Below are positions 38,371 to 46,930 of a stretch of DNA of 64,000 nt, in pieces. The first letter of the stretch is position 1; the number at the start of each line of letters is the position of its first letter. The stretch comes from Candidatus Enterococcus myersii (GTDB taxonomy: Bacteria; Bacillota; Bacilli; Lactobacillales; Enterococcaceae). The notes below the pieces were generated by a model, which saw only the letters and a list, made by a program, of their open reading frames with translations, was not told where the DNA came from and made no database searches. The stretch covers positions 24,926-88,925 of the forward strand of contig NZ_JAFLVT010000015.1 in the NCBI RefSeq assembly GCF_017316025.1. The letters are read 5' to 3'. Made by a program: the position numbers and the translations under genes.

Positions 38371-38702
38371 AATGTCCGTTACGAGCCATTACAGGGATGC
38401 CTTGCCCAATGTGTGGTATGACCCGTTCATTTATTCATTTAGCCCATGGGGATATTAGTGGTGCTTTTTCTTATCATCCGCTTTTTTGGGTGATTATCTT
38501 ATTAGTTCTTTTATATTTTATTAGTTTAAAAAAAGCGTGCGCGCAACAAGTTTTAAAAAACAAGTATTGGTGGCTTAGCATTGCCGGTCTGTTTATTTGT
38601 GTCTATTTCATCCGAATGATGACACTTTTTCCAGATAAAGCACCATTAGATTTCAATTTTAATGCTTTTTTACCAAAACTTTGGCAAATTTTCACTACTT
38701 AA
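38355..38702 (+). CDS. DUF2752 membrane protein
   Basis: 115-residue protein with a conserved CPLRAITGMPCPMCGMTRS motif containing three closely spaced cysteines, followed by HPLFW and two membrane helices: the DUF2752 family. The cysteine arrangement suggests metal or redox chemistry at the membrane, but none is known. It overlaps the DUF4234 gene and shares its transcript. Confidence 0.85.
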   Translation: MVGLLECPLRAITGMPCPMCGMTRSFIHLAHGDISGAFSYHPLFWVIILLVLLYFISLKKACAQQVLKNKYWWLSIAGLFICVYFIRMMTLFPDKAPLDFNFNAFLPKLWQIFTT

Positions 38703-38724
38703 ATAACGTCATTTCTGCTTTCAG

Positions 38725-38807
38725 TTGTGATTTTCAAAAAATTGTGTTACAATGTGTAACGGTAATGATACTTAGTGGAGTGAGGGATTTTTTCCCTCAC
38801 TCTTTTT
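38725..38807 (+). promoter_or_regulatory. Promoter and leader terminator of the rimP-nusA operon
   Basis: -35 TTGTGA (38725-38730), 17 nt, extended -10 TGTTACAAT (hexamer 38748-38753). Some 20 nt past the expected start lies a perfect intrinsic terminator GAGTGAGGGA/TCCCTCACTC (38778-38802) with T5 tail, upstream of rimP. It must be read through for operon expression and is a candidate NusA autoregulation site. Confidence 0.85.
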
Positions 38808-38838
38808 AATGAAAAGAATTGGTCCAAGGAGGCGATGA

Positions 38839-39315
38839 TTGTTGAGTACAGTTGTAGAGACAGTAACTGGTTTGGTTCAGCCGATTTTAGATGAACAAAA
38901 TTTTGAATTAGTAGAAGTCGAGTTTGTTAAAGAAGGCAAAAGCTGGTTTTTGCGCGTATTCATCGACAAAGAAGGCGGCATTGATATTGAAGAGTGCGCT
39001 TATGTAAGTGAGAAATTAAGTGAAAAGTTGGATAGTTTGGATCCCGATCCGATTCCCCAAGCTTACTTTTTAGAGGTGTCATCCCCTGGTGCCGAACGAC
39101 CGTTGAAAAAAGAAGCGGATTATGAAAAAGCTGTAGGTGAATATATCCATATTTCATTATACCAAGCAATCGATGGCCAAAAGCAATATGAAGGGTTTTT
39201 AATGTCGCTTAGTGAAACAGAACTAGTATTAAAAATCAAAATTAAAACACGGGAAAAAGAATTGACTTTTGATCGTAAAAATATTGCCAAAGCTCGCTTA
39301 GCTATTCAATTTTAA
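38839..39315 (+). CDS. rimP: Ribosome maturation factor RimP
   Basis: 158-residue 30S assembly factor. The [20 protein letters not shown] segment and the [12 protein letters not shown] motif are diagnostic. The start is a TTG: two adjacent TTG codons (38839, 38842) follow AAGGAGG, and either may serve. It heads the rimP-nusA-rnpM-ylxQ-infB-rbfA operon after the leader terminator. Confidence 0.94.
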   Translation: MLSTVVETVTGLVQPILDEQNFELVEVEFVKEGKSWFLRVFIDKEGGIDIEECAYVSEKLSEKLDSLDPDPIPQAYFLEVSSPGAERPLKKEADYEKAVGEYIHISLYQAIDGQKQYEGFLMSLSETELVLKIKIKTREKELTFDRKNIAKARLAIQF

Positions 39316-39333
39316 AAAAGGAGTCCCAAGCAG

Positions 39334-40542
39334 ATGAGTAAAGAAATGTTAAATGCACTAGATGCATTAGAAGCTGAAAAAGGCATCTCAAAAGAAATCG
39401 TAATTGAAGCGTTAGAAGCCGCTTTAGTTTCAGCTTATAAACGTCACTATGGCCAAGCCCAAAACGTTGAAGTGGAATTCAATCAAAAAAAAGGCGATAT
39501 CCATGTTTACGCTGTTAAAGAAGTAACAGAAGAAGTTATGGATTCACAATTAGAAGTCTCTTTAAAAGAAGCGATTAAAATTAATCCTGCTTATGAAATT
39601 GGCGATAAAATTCGTTTTGAAGTAACGCCTAAAGACTTTGGTCGCATTGCGGCACAGACTGCAAAACAAGTCATTTTACAACGGGTCAGAGAAGCAGAAA
39701 GAACGATTATTTATAATGAATTTTCTGCCTATGAAAAAGACATTATGCAAGGGATTGTTGAACGTCAAGACAATCGCTACATCTATGTTAACTTAGGTAA
39801 AATCGAAGCTGTTTTGTCAAAACAAGATCAAATGCCAAATGAGTTTTATCAACCCCATGACCGGATTAAGGTCTATGTTTCTCGCGTTGAAAACACATCA
39901 AAAGGCCCACAAGTCTTTGTTAGTCGCTCACATCCAGATTTATTACGCCGTTTATTTGAACAAGAAGTACCAGAAGTTTATGATGGTACTGTAGAGATTG
40001 TTAGCATCGCAAGAGAAGCAGGCGATCGTTCAAAAGTTGCAGTTCGTTCTGATGACCCTAATATTGATCCTGTTGGCACTTGCGTTGGGCCAAAAGGACA
40101 ACGGGTTCAAGCGATTGTTAATGAATTAAAAGGTGAAAATATGGATATTGTCGAGTGGGATGAAGATCCAGCAATTTATATTGCAAATGCTTTAAATCCT
40201 GCTGAAGCACAAGATGTTATCTTTGATTTGGATAACCCTCGGGCGTGTACCGTTGTCGTACCGGATTACCAACTTTCACTTGCAATTGGTAAACGGGGGC
40301 AAAATGCTCGTTTGGCAGCAAAATTAACCGGCTACAAAATTGATATTAAAGCAGAATCTGATATGGAAGAGTTTTATGCCAAATTAGAAGAAGGCGACTA
40401 TATCGATGAAGGGGAGTTTTCAACTGAGGAAATTTCTGTTGAAGATACACCAACACAGCCGGTTGATGAAGTGATTGAAAACAGTGATATGACGAGTGAT
40501 GACTACGAAAATATTGCTTTTGACGAAGGAAAAGAGGATTAA
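39334..40542 (+). CDS. nusA: Transcription elongation/termination factor NusA
   Basis: 402-residue NusA with N-terminal RNA polymerase-binding domain, S1 domain (about residues 135-200) and two KH domains including VGPKGQRVQAI and IGKRGQNARLAAKL. The acidic C-terminal tail replaces the repeats found in E. coli. It modulates pausing and intrinsic termination and may control its own operon via the leader hairpin at 38778. Confidence 0.97.
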   Translation: MSKEMLNALDALEAEKGISKEIVIEALEAALVSAYKRHYGQAQNVEVEFNQKKGDIHVYAVKEVTEEVMDSQLEVSLKEAIKINPAYEIGDKIRFEVTPKDFGRIAAQTAKQVILQRVREAERTIIYNEFSAYEKDIMQGIVERQDNRYIYVNLGKIEAVLSKQDQMPNEFYQPHDRIKVYVSRVENTSKGPQVFVSRSHPDLLRRLFEQEVPEVYDGTVEIVSIAREAGDRSKVAVRSDDPNIDPVGTCVGPKGQRVQAIVNELKGENMDIVEWDEDPAIYIANALNPAEAQDVIFDLDNPRACTVVVPDYQLSLAIGKRGQNARLAAKLTGYKIDIKAESDMEEFYAKLEEGDYIDEGEFSTEEISVEDTPTQPVDEVIENSDMTSDDYENIAFDEGKED

Positions 40543-40557
40543 TCAGGAGGTGATTTC

Positions 40558-40854
40558 ATGAAGAAACGCAAGATTCCTTTACGCAAATCCGTTGTTTCCG
40601 GTGAAATGAAGCCAAAAAAAGAACTGATTCGTATTACTCGTTCTAAAGAAGGCGTTGTTTCGATTGACCCTACTGGTAAATTACCAGGCCGCGGCGCTTA
40701 TGTTGCGATTGAGCCAGAAGAAGTTCAAATGGCTTGGGACAAAAAGATTTTGGATCGCGTTTTAGAAACTACGTTGACTGATGCGTTTTATCAAGAACTC
40801 CTTGATTACGTCACCCATCAAAAAGCCCGTCGTGAGTTATTTGGCAATGGATAA
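40558..40854 (+). CDS. rnpM: RNase P-binding modulator RnpM (YlxR)
   Basis: 98-residue YlxR/DUF448 protein. The usual family opening carries RxCxxxR; here it is RKSVVSGEMKPKKELIRI, so the cysteine is absent. GRGAYV is conserved. In Bacilli the protein binds the RNase P RNA and modulates its activity. GGAGGTG lies before the ATG. It overlaps ylxQ by 8 bp. Confidence 0.9.
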   Translation: MKKRKIPLRKSVVSGEMKPKKELIRITRSKEGVVSIDPTGKLPGRGAYVAIEPEEVQMAWDKKILDRVLETTLTDAFYQELLDYVTHQKARRELFGNG

Positions 40855-41149
40855 AAATAAGGTATTGAACATGTTAGGTTTAGCAATGCGCGCTGGAAAG
40901 TTGGTCACTGGCGAAGAACTGACATTAAAAGAGATTCGTCGCAACAAAGCTCGTTTGGTATTAATCGCCGCAGATGCGGGCAAAAATACCCATAAAAATA
41001 TAAGTGATAAGTGCACTTATTATAAAATTCCCTACACAGATCGTTTAACCGCCTTGGAAATTGGAGGTGCGATCGGCAAGCCCCGAATGGTTATTGGCAT
41101 CTTAGATAACGGCTTTGCCAAAAAGATAGGAGAATTAATACAAGGTTAG
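40847..41149 (+). CDS. ylxQ: L7Ae-family ribosomal protein YlxQ
   Basis: 100-residue K-turn RNA-binding protein of the L7Ae/L30e family. LGLAMRAGKLVTGEE and LVLIAADAGKNTHKN are typical. ATG at 40847 lies inside the end of rnpM (8-bp overlap); the frame is open further upstream but only in the rnpM shadow. Third-from-last gene of the nusA operon, with a presumed role in ribosome function. Confidence 0.9.
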   Translation: MDKNKVLNMLGLAMRAGKLVTGEELTLKEIRRNKARLVLIAADAGKNTHKNISDKCTYYKIPYTDRLTALEIGGAIGKPRMVIGILDNGFAKKIGELIQG

Positions 41150-41161
41150 GAAGGTGATTGC

Positions 41162-43831
41162 ATGGGAAAAAAACGAATTTATGAACTTGCAAAAGAAATC
41201 AACAAATCTAGCAAAGAATTAGTGGATAAAGCACAATCTTTAGGATTTGATGTGAAAAATCATATGGGAGCAATCTCAGATACTGAGGAGAAAAAGTTAC
41301 GCCAAGCAGTTGGCGTCAATGAAAGTACTGGCAATGCTCCAAAACCTGCATCCCAACCAGCTAACCCAGATGAAGCAAAAAAACCTGAACATAAAAAATT
41401 TGTGACCCAACGGAATAATCCGAAGTTTCAAAATCGGAACAATCCGAGCAACAAACAAGGACAAAACCGCAATCAAGGTCAAAACAAGGACCACAATAGA
41501 GGACAACAACAAAGTCAACCAAATCAAAACCGTCCACAAGTTGGTACAAACAAATCACAAGCACCACAAAACAACCGTTCAAATAATACTGTATCGCCGA
41601 CTGCTAAAGTAGCTCCAATGAATTCTGAAAATAAACAACAAAAAACTGCGTCGGTCAATCAACCAGTAGTGAACAAAAAAACGGAGGATCAAAAGCCTAT
41701 TAATAATAATAACCAAAAACGGAGTAATCAAACTGGACAACAAAGACCAGCTCAACAAGCTCCGCAACAAAAACCACAAAATCAAAAAACTACAAGTCAA
41801 CAAAAGCCAGCTGGACAACAAAGACCAGCAACAAAACCTGTGGCTAACACGAATAAACCGGCTGCAAAACCTGCAAGTAACCAACCAGCGGCTAAAGCTG
41901 ATGGTAATAAAGGTGGCAACCGTAGTAATGACAACCGCAATAAAAATTACGGTCAACAAAATCGTCAAGGAGCTTACCAACAAAATCGGAATAAGTTCAA
42001 GAAAAAAGGTAAAAAAGGAAAACAACAAGTTTCCAATAAACCTGCTGTACCACCACGTAAATTCCGTGAATTACCTGAAGTATTGGAATATACAGAAGGC
42101 ATGAACGTAGCCGATATCGCTAAAAAAATCCACCGTGAACCAGCGGAAATCATCAAAAAATTATTTATGATGGGGGTTATGGTTAACCAAAACCAAGCCT
42201 TGGATAAAGACACAATTGAACTTTTAGCGACAGACTATGGTATTGAAGCACAAGAAAAAGTTCAAGTAGATATCGCTGATATTGATAAATTCTTTGAAGC
42301 TGAAGAAGTCGTTGCAGAAAACTTGGTACCGCGTCCGCCAGTTGTTACTATTATGGGGCACGTTGACCATGGTAAAACAACATTACTTGATACCTTGCGC
42401 CATTCTCGTGTTACAAGTGGTGAAGCGGGGGGGATTACGCAGCATATTGGGGCTTACCAAATTGATATTGACGGTAAACCAATTACTTTCTTGGATACAC
42501 CAGGGCATGCGGCCTTTACAAGTATGCGTGCACGAGGAGCCAGTATCACAGATATCACAATTTTAGTAGTAGCTGCAGATGACGGAGTAATGCCACAAAC
42601 AGTTGAAGCAATTAACCATGCAAAAGCGGCAAAAGTGCCAATTATTGTTGCAGTAAATAAAATTGATAAACCTGGTGCTAACCCACAACATGTAATGCAA
42701 GAATTAAGTGAATACGAATTGATTCCTGAAAGTTGGGGTGGCGACACCATTTTTGTTGAAATTTCAGCGAAATTCGGTCAAAACATCGACGAACTTTTGG
42801 AAATGATTTTATTAGTTGCTGAAGTAGAAGACTTAAAAGCAGATCCAAGTCAACGGGCAATCGGTACAGTGATTGAAGCTCGCTTAGATAAAGGGAAAGG
42901 TCCAGTTGCAACGTTATTAGTACAACAAGGAACTTTACATGTTGGTGATCCAATTGTTGTCGGTAATACTTACGGCCGTGTGCGGGTTATGACTAATGAT
43001 TTAGGTCGTCGTGATAAAGCAGTAGGTCCAGCAACACCAGTCGAAATTACTGGTTTAAATGATGTGCCACAAGCTGGTGATCGTTTTGTTGTTTTTGAAG
43101 ATGAAAAAACAGCACGTGCTGCCGGTGAAGAACGGGCAAAACGGGCGTTGATGGAACAACGCGCTTCCAATAGCCGTGTAACATTGGATAACTTATTTGA
43201 AAGCCTAAAAGAAGGCGAATTAAAAGAAGTTAACGTTATCATTAAAGCCGATGTACAAGGTTCAGCAGAAGCTCTAGCTGCTTCATTGCAAAAGATTGAA
43301 GTTGAAGGTGTGCGGGTTAATATCGTCCATTCAGCAGTTGGTGCCATTAATGAAAGCGACGTAACCTTAGCAGCTGCAAGTAACGCGATTATCATTGGCT
43401 TTAACGTACGACCAACACCACAAGCAAAACAACAAGCCGATGCTGAAACGGTAGATATTCGTTTGCACCGGATTATCTACAAAGCAATCGAAGAAATTGA
43501 AACTGCGATGAAAGGGTTACTTGATCCTGAGTTTGAAGAAAAAATTACAGGTCAAATGGTGGTTCGAGAAACATATAAAGTTTCCAAAGTTGGAACAATT
43601 GCGGGTTGCTTTGTAACTGATGGCTTTATTCGTCGCGATAGTGGCGTACGGGTTATTCGTGATGGTATCGTTATTTACGAAGGCGTACTTGCTAGTTTGA
43701 AACGGTTTAAAGACGATGTAAAAGAAGTAAAACAAGGCTTTGAATGTGGCGCTATGGTTGACAAATTTAATGACGTGAAAGTTGACGATGTCATTGAAGC
43801 TTATGTAATGGAAGAAATCAAAAACGACTAA
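41162..43831 (+). CDS. infB: Translation initiation factor IF-2
   Basis: 889-residue GTPase that recruits fMet-tRNA to the ribosome. An N-terminal helical domain is followed by a long low-complexity linker rich in Gln, Asn, Lys and Pro (about residues 60-290). The G domain has [17 protein letters not shown] and NKIDKPGAN, then domains II-IV. Internal shorter isoforms are possible, as in other bacteria, but none is certain here. GAAGGTG precedes the ATG. Confidence 0.97.
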   Translation: MGKKRIYELAKEINKSSKELVDKAQSLGFDVKNHMGAISDTEEKKLRQAVGVNESTGNAPKPASQPANPDEAKKPEHKKFVTQRNNPKFQNRNNPSNKQGQNRNQGQNKDHNRGQQQSQPNQNRPQVGTNKSQAPQNNRSNNTVSPTAKVAPMNSENKQQKTASVNQPVVNKKTEDQKPINNNNQKRSNQTGQQRPAQQAPQQKPQNQKTTSQQKPAGQQRPATKPVANTNKPAAKPASNQPAAKADGNKGGNRSNDNRNKNYGQQNRQGAYQQNRNKFKKKGKKGKQQVSNKPAVPPRKFRELPEVLEYTEGMNVADIAKKIHREPAEIIKKLFMMGVMVNQNQALDKDTIELLATDYGIEAQEKVQVDIADIDKFFEAEEVVAENLVPRPPVVTIMGHVDHGKTTLLDTLRHSRVTSGEAGGITQHIGAYQIDIDGKPITFLDTPGHAAFTSMRARGASITDITILVVAADDGVMPQTVEAINHAKAAKVPIIVAVNKIDKPGANPQHVMQELSEYELIPESWGGDTIFVEISAKFGQNIDELLEMILLVAEVEDLKADPSQRAIGTVIEARLDKGKGPVATLLVQQGTLHVGDPIVVGNTYGRVRVMTNDLGRRDKAVGPATPVEITGLNDVPQAGDRFVVFEDEKTARAAGEERAKRALMEQRASNSRVTLDNLFESLKEGELKEVNVIIKADVQGSAEALAASLQKIEVEGVRVNIVHSAVGAINESDVTLAAASNAIIIGFNVRPTPQAKQQADAETVDIRLHRIIYKAIEEIETAMKGLLDPEFEEKITGQMVVRETYKVSKVGTIAGCFVTDGFIRRDSGVRVIRDGIVIYEGVLASLKRFKDDVKEVKQGFECGAMVDKFNDVKVDDVIEAYVMEEIKND

Positions 43832-43851
43832 GATAAATGGAGGGCGTAATT

Positions 43852-44199
43852 ATGGCCAATTATCGTGATCGTCGTGTTGCCCACGAGATTTTAAGAGAAG
43901 TGAATGATATTTTACGTAAAAGAGTCCGGGATCCTCGGGTTCAAGATGTCACCATAACAGATGTCCGAGTAACGGGAGATTTGCAACAAGCGACAATTTT
44001 TTACAGTATTTTATCAGATCTTGCTTCTGACAAACAAAAGGCGCAAGCTGGACTAGAAAAAGCGAGTGGTTTAATTCGCCGTGAATTAGGTCAACGGTTA
44101 ACATTGTATAAAACACCGGAAATCGTTTTTGAACTTGATAGCTCTGTGCAATATGGTAACAAAATCGACGAAATGATCCGTAACTTACACAAGGATTGA
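43852..44199 (+). CDS. rbfA: Ribosome-binding factor A
   Basis: 115-residue cold-shock 16S rRNA maturation factor. [20 protein letters not shown] and the C-terminal [13 protein letters not shown] are diagnostic. ATG at 43852 is preferred; GGAGGGC lies 7 nt upstream, whereas the in-frame ATG at 43837 precedes that site. Last gene of the nusA operon, closed by the terminator at 44206. Confidence 0.95.
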   Translation: MANYRDRRVAHEILREVNDILRKRVRDPRVQDVTITDVRVTGDLQQATIFYSILSDLASDKQKAQAGLEKASGLIRRELGQRLTLYKTPEIVFELDSSVQYGNKIDEMIRNLHKD

Positions 44200-44205
44200 T
44201 AAATG

Positions 44206-44249
44206 GAAGCTACTTTGAAAGGGAAACCTTTTGGAGTAGCTTTTTTTCT
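44206..44249 (+). terminator. Terminator of the nusA-rbfA operon
   Basis: AAGCTACT (44207-44214) pairs with AGTAGCTT (44235-44242), inner AAAGG/CCTTT helix, followed by T7. Confidence 0.88.
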
Positions 44250-44298
44250 GCTATAATGGGGCAGTTGAGTTGAATTAAAGAGATAGCGAGGAGTTAGA

Positions 44299-45222
44299 AT
44301 GGACGGCATTTTAGCTTTATGGAAAGAACGCGGTATGACGAGTCATGACTGTGTCTTTAAATTACGTAAAATTTTAAAAACAAAAAAAATTGGTCATGGT
44401 GGTACACTTGACCCAGATGTCGATGGTATTTTACCTATTTGTATCGGCAAAGGTACAAAAGTGATTGAATTTATGCAAGATAGTGGCAAAGTTTATAGTG
44501 GCGAAATCACAGTTGGTTATACGACAACAACAGAAGATGCTTCTGGGGAAAAAGTTGAAGTTATGCCAATAAATACTCCTTTTACGAATGCTGAAATCGA
44601 TGCGGCTATGAAAACAATGGAGGGTGAAATTACACAGATTCCCCCTATGTACTCGGCTGTGAAAGTTAATGGTAAAAGATTGTATGAATACGCCAGAGCT
44701 GGCTTAACAGTTGAACGACCGAAAAGAAAAGCAATGATTAAAAGTTTTCGACGTACCAGTGAGCCCACTTTCGATGAAAAGGCAAAAACGCAAAATTGGC
44801 GTTTTGAAGTTGCGTGTGGCAAAGGAACTTATGTGCGAACTTTGGCAGTGGACACCGGAAAAAAACTTGGTGTTCCCGCTCATATGTCTGATCTAACACG
44901 TCTGGAAAGTGGCGGTTTAAAAGTTTCTCAGTCCCTAACCTTAGCTCAAGTAGCCGATGCGGTAGAAAATCAGACTATCTTAGAATATATACTGCCAATT
45001 GAATATGGGATTGCTGCTTTTCATAAAGTAAATATCGATGATAAAATCTGGCAGCAGGTTAAAAATGGTATGCGCTTATCTCCAACGGCTTTTGGTCTGG
45101 AAAAAGTGCCAAGTGAGCCGATTGCTTTATATTATGCTGGAAAAGTTGTAGCTTTATATGAGAGTAATTCTAAAGAAAAAAATAAGTTGAAACCTTTAAA
45201 AATGTTACGAACTGAGGTCTAA
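44299..45222 (+). CDS. truB: tRNA pseudouridine-55 synthase
   Basis: 307-residue enzyme that isomerises U55 in the tRNA T loop. The catalytic aspartate lies in HGGTLDPDVDGILPI (the family usually reads GHxGTLDPxAxG; a Val replaces the usual small residue). PPMYSAVKVNGKRLYEYAR and GTYVRTLAVDTG are conserved. GCGAGGAG precedes the ATG. Forms a unit with ribF, 4 bp downstream. Confidence 0.95.
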   Translation: MDGILALWKERGMTSHDCVFKLRKILKTKKIGHGGTLDPDVDGILPICIGKGTKVIEFMQDSGKVYSGEITVGYTTTTEDASGEKVEVMPINTPFTNAEIDAAMKTMEGEITQIPPMYSAVKVNGKRLYEYARAGLTVERPKRKAMIKSFRRTSEPTFDEKAKTQNWRFEVACGKGTYVRTLAVDTGKKLGVPAHMSDLTRLESGGLKVSQSLTLAQVADAVENQTILEYILPIEYGIAAFHKVNIDDKIWQQVKNGMRLSPTAFGLEKVPSEPIALYYAGKVVALYESNSKEKNKLKPLKMLRTEV

Positions 45223-45226
45223 TATT

Positions 45227-46165
45227 GTGAAAATTATCCAAATTCATCACCCTTATACAAAAGAGCAAATTCCCAACGAGCCAGTTGTGTTAGTACTGGG
45301 TTTTTTTGATGGCGTTCATCGCGGGCATCAAAAAGTTATTTTAGCTGGTAAAAAATTAGCTGAAGAAAAAGGGGTTAAACTGGCCGTAATGACATTTAAC
45401 CAACATCCTTCTGTCGTGTTTAAAAAACAAGAAGGAGAAAATTTGAAATATTTGACGACCTTAAAGCAAAAAGAGTATCACATGGAGCGTTTGGGTGTGG
45501 ACTATTTATATGAAATTGAATTCACCTCTAATTTTGCCTATTTAAAACCGCAAGATTTTGTCGATCAGTATATTGTGGGACTACATGCAGTGGCTGCTGT
45601 GAGTGGTTTTGATTATACTTATGGTCCAAAAGATATTGCAGATGTCTCTCACTTGCCTCAATACGCCAAAGATCGTTTTGAAATTATCACTGTTGCAAAA
45701 GAAACTTTAGCTGGTGATAAAATCAGTTCTACTAGAATTCGCGATCTATTGGATGAAGGCAATATGGAAGAAGTTACACGGCTATTGGGCTATATTTACG
45801 AAATTGAAGGTTTAGTGGTTCATGGAGAAGCCCGTGGTCGCACGCTTGGCTATCCGACAGCTAATATTCGTTTTAAAGCCAGCGTGCGCTTACCTAAAGA
45901 AGGCGTCTATGTTTCAGAAATCAAAGTAGCCGGCAAATGGTATAAAGCAATGAGCTCCATTGGCCATAACGACACTTTTGGTGAAGGAAGAAAATTGACA
46001 GTTGAGGTTTTTATCTTAGATTTTAACAAAGATATCTATGGGGAAACGGTACGTGTTCGTTTCAACCATCTAATCCGTGAGCAAGTAAAATTTGACGGTG
46101 CTGATGGATTGATTACACAATTAAAGCAAGATGAAAAAGACACACAAGACTATTTTAAAAAATAA
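45227..46165 (+). CDS. ribF: Bifunctional riboflavin kinase/FAD synthetase
   Basis: 312-residue enzyme that converts riboflavin to FMN and FAD. The N-terminal adenylyltransferase domain has GFFDGVHRGHQKV and SSTRIRDLLDEGN. The C-terminal kinase domain has RGRTLGYPTANI. Start GTG at 45227 with GAGG about 9 nt upstream. The flavins made are needed by the flavodoxin, NuoF-like and Nfn proteins encoded downstream, though this linkage is standard truB-ribF organisation. Confidence 0.95.
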   Translation: MKIIQIHHPYTKEQIPNEPVVLVLGFFDGVHRGHQKVILAGKKLAEEKGVKLAVMTFNQHPSVVFKKQEGENLKYLTTLKQKEYHMERLGVDYLYEIEFTSNFAYLKPQDFVDQYIVGLHAVAAVSGFDYTYGPKDIADVSHLPQYAKDRFEIITVAKETLAGDKISSTRIRDLLDEGNMEEVTRLLGYIYEIEGLVVHGEARGRTLGYPTANIRFKASVRLPKEGVYVSEIKVAGKWYKAMSSIGHNDTFGEGRKLTVEVFILDFNKDIYGETVRVRFNHLIREQVKFDGADGLITQLKQDEKDTQDYFKK

Positions 46166-46167
46166 AG

Positions 46168-46246
46168 AAAAAGAAGTTTACTAAAACGTTGTGACCAAAA
46201 AAGCTAACTTTTCGGCGTCACGACAATGAGTAAGCTTCTTTTTTTA
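46168..46246 (+). terminator. Long terminator after ribF
   Basis: Outer arms GAAGTTTACT/AGTAAGCTTC and inner GTTGTGAC/GTCACGAC form a two-part stem ending in a T run. It separates ribF from the hydrogenase operon. Confidence 0.88.
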
Positions 46247-46340
46247 TTTGTTTTAAAGGATTTTATGTGTTTAGTGAGAACAAATCTCAACGATAAACCG
46301 AAATAATTTGTGATACATTGAGCATTTTTATCAGTCTTTT

Positions 46341-46368
46341 TGCTAAAATAAAAATGTAAGCGTTTTTA
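46341..46368 (+). promoter_or_regulatory. Hydrogenase operon promoter with cre box
   Basis: Extended -10 TGCTAAAAT (46341-46349). Immediately downstream, at the expected transcription start, TGTAAGCGTTTTTA (46355-46368) matches the CcpA consensus TGWAARCGYTWWCA at 13 of 14 positions. Binding there would block initiation, implying glucose repression of the hydrogenase. Confidence 0.7.
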
Positions 46369-46388
46369 TGAAAAAAGGAGGAGTAACG

Positions 46389-46907
46389 GTGGAAAAAAAA
46401 GCAGTTGATTTTGAATTTGTTGAAACAGTATCTCAGAGACAAGAGCTGCTGGTGCGCTTGGGAGAATTAAAAAATCAGCCAAGCGCGCAAATGACAGCAT
46501 TACAGACAGCACAACAAATATATGGGTATTTGCCAATCGAAGTATTACAAGTTATCGCAAAAGAGTTACAAGTACCTTTAGAAAAATTATACAGCACAGC
46601 TACCTTTTACTCTCAATTCACCTTTGTCCCAAAAGGTGAATATACCATCAGTGTGTGTATGGGAACTGCTTGTTATGTAAAAGGCGCAGGAAATATTTTA
46701 GACTCCTATGAAACTACGCTTAAGATTAGGGCGGGCAAAACAAGTACAGATCGTAAATTTACGTTGGAATCATGTCGCTGTATTGGTGCTTGTGGCTTAG
46801 CGCCGGTATTGACAGTCAATGAAGAGGTTTATGGTCGTTTGACTAAGAAAAAAGGCGATAAAGTTTTAGCAAGCTACCAAAAGATAGCACTTGAAGGCAA
46901 CAAGTAA
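46389..46907 (+). CDS. hydC: NAD-linked [FeFe]-hydrogenase, NuoE-like subunit HydC
   Basis: 172-residue thioredoxin-like [2Fe-2S] protein of the NuoE family. The four ligands are Cys90 and Cys95 (CMGTAC) and Cys131 and Cys135 (CIGAC). ATFYSQFTFVPKGEYTISVC is typical. Start GTG at 46389, 7 nt after AGGAGG; the upstream ATG at 46368 lies before that site. Length is near T. maritima HydC (about 161). It would relay electrons between the flavin subunit and partner clusters in a trimeric, possibly electron-bifurcating hydrogenase. Confidence 0.9.
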   Translation: MEKKAVDFEFVETVSQRQELLVRLGELKNQPSAQMTALQTAQQIYGYLPIEVLQVIAKELQVPLEKLYSTATFYSQFTFVPKGEYTISVCMGTACYVKGAGNILDSYETTLKIRAGKTSTDRKFTLESCRCIGACGLAPVLTVNEEVYGRLTKKKGDKVLASYQKIALEGNK

Positions 46908-46930
46908 AGATTGGGGTGTGGGGTGTAAAG

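Noticed and set aside
46295..46330. TTGTGATACATTGAGCA upstream of hydC as a Rex (NADH-sensing) operator
   Set aside because: Only one half (TTGTGA) fits the palindrome TTGTGAANNNNTTCACAA; the other half does not.
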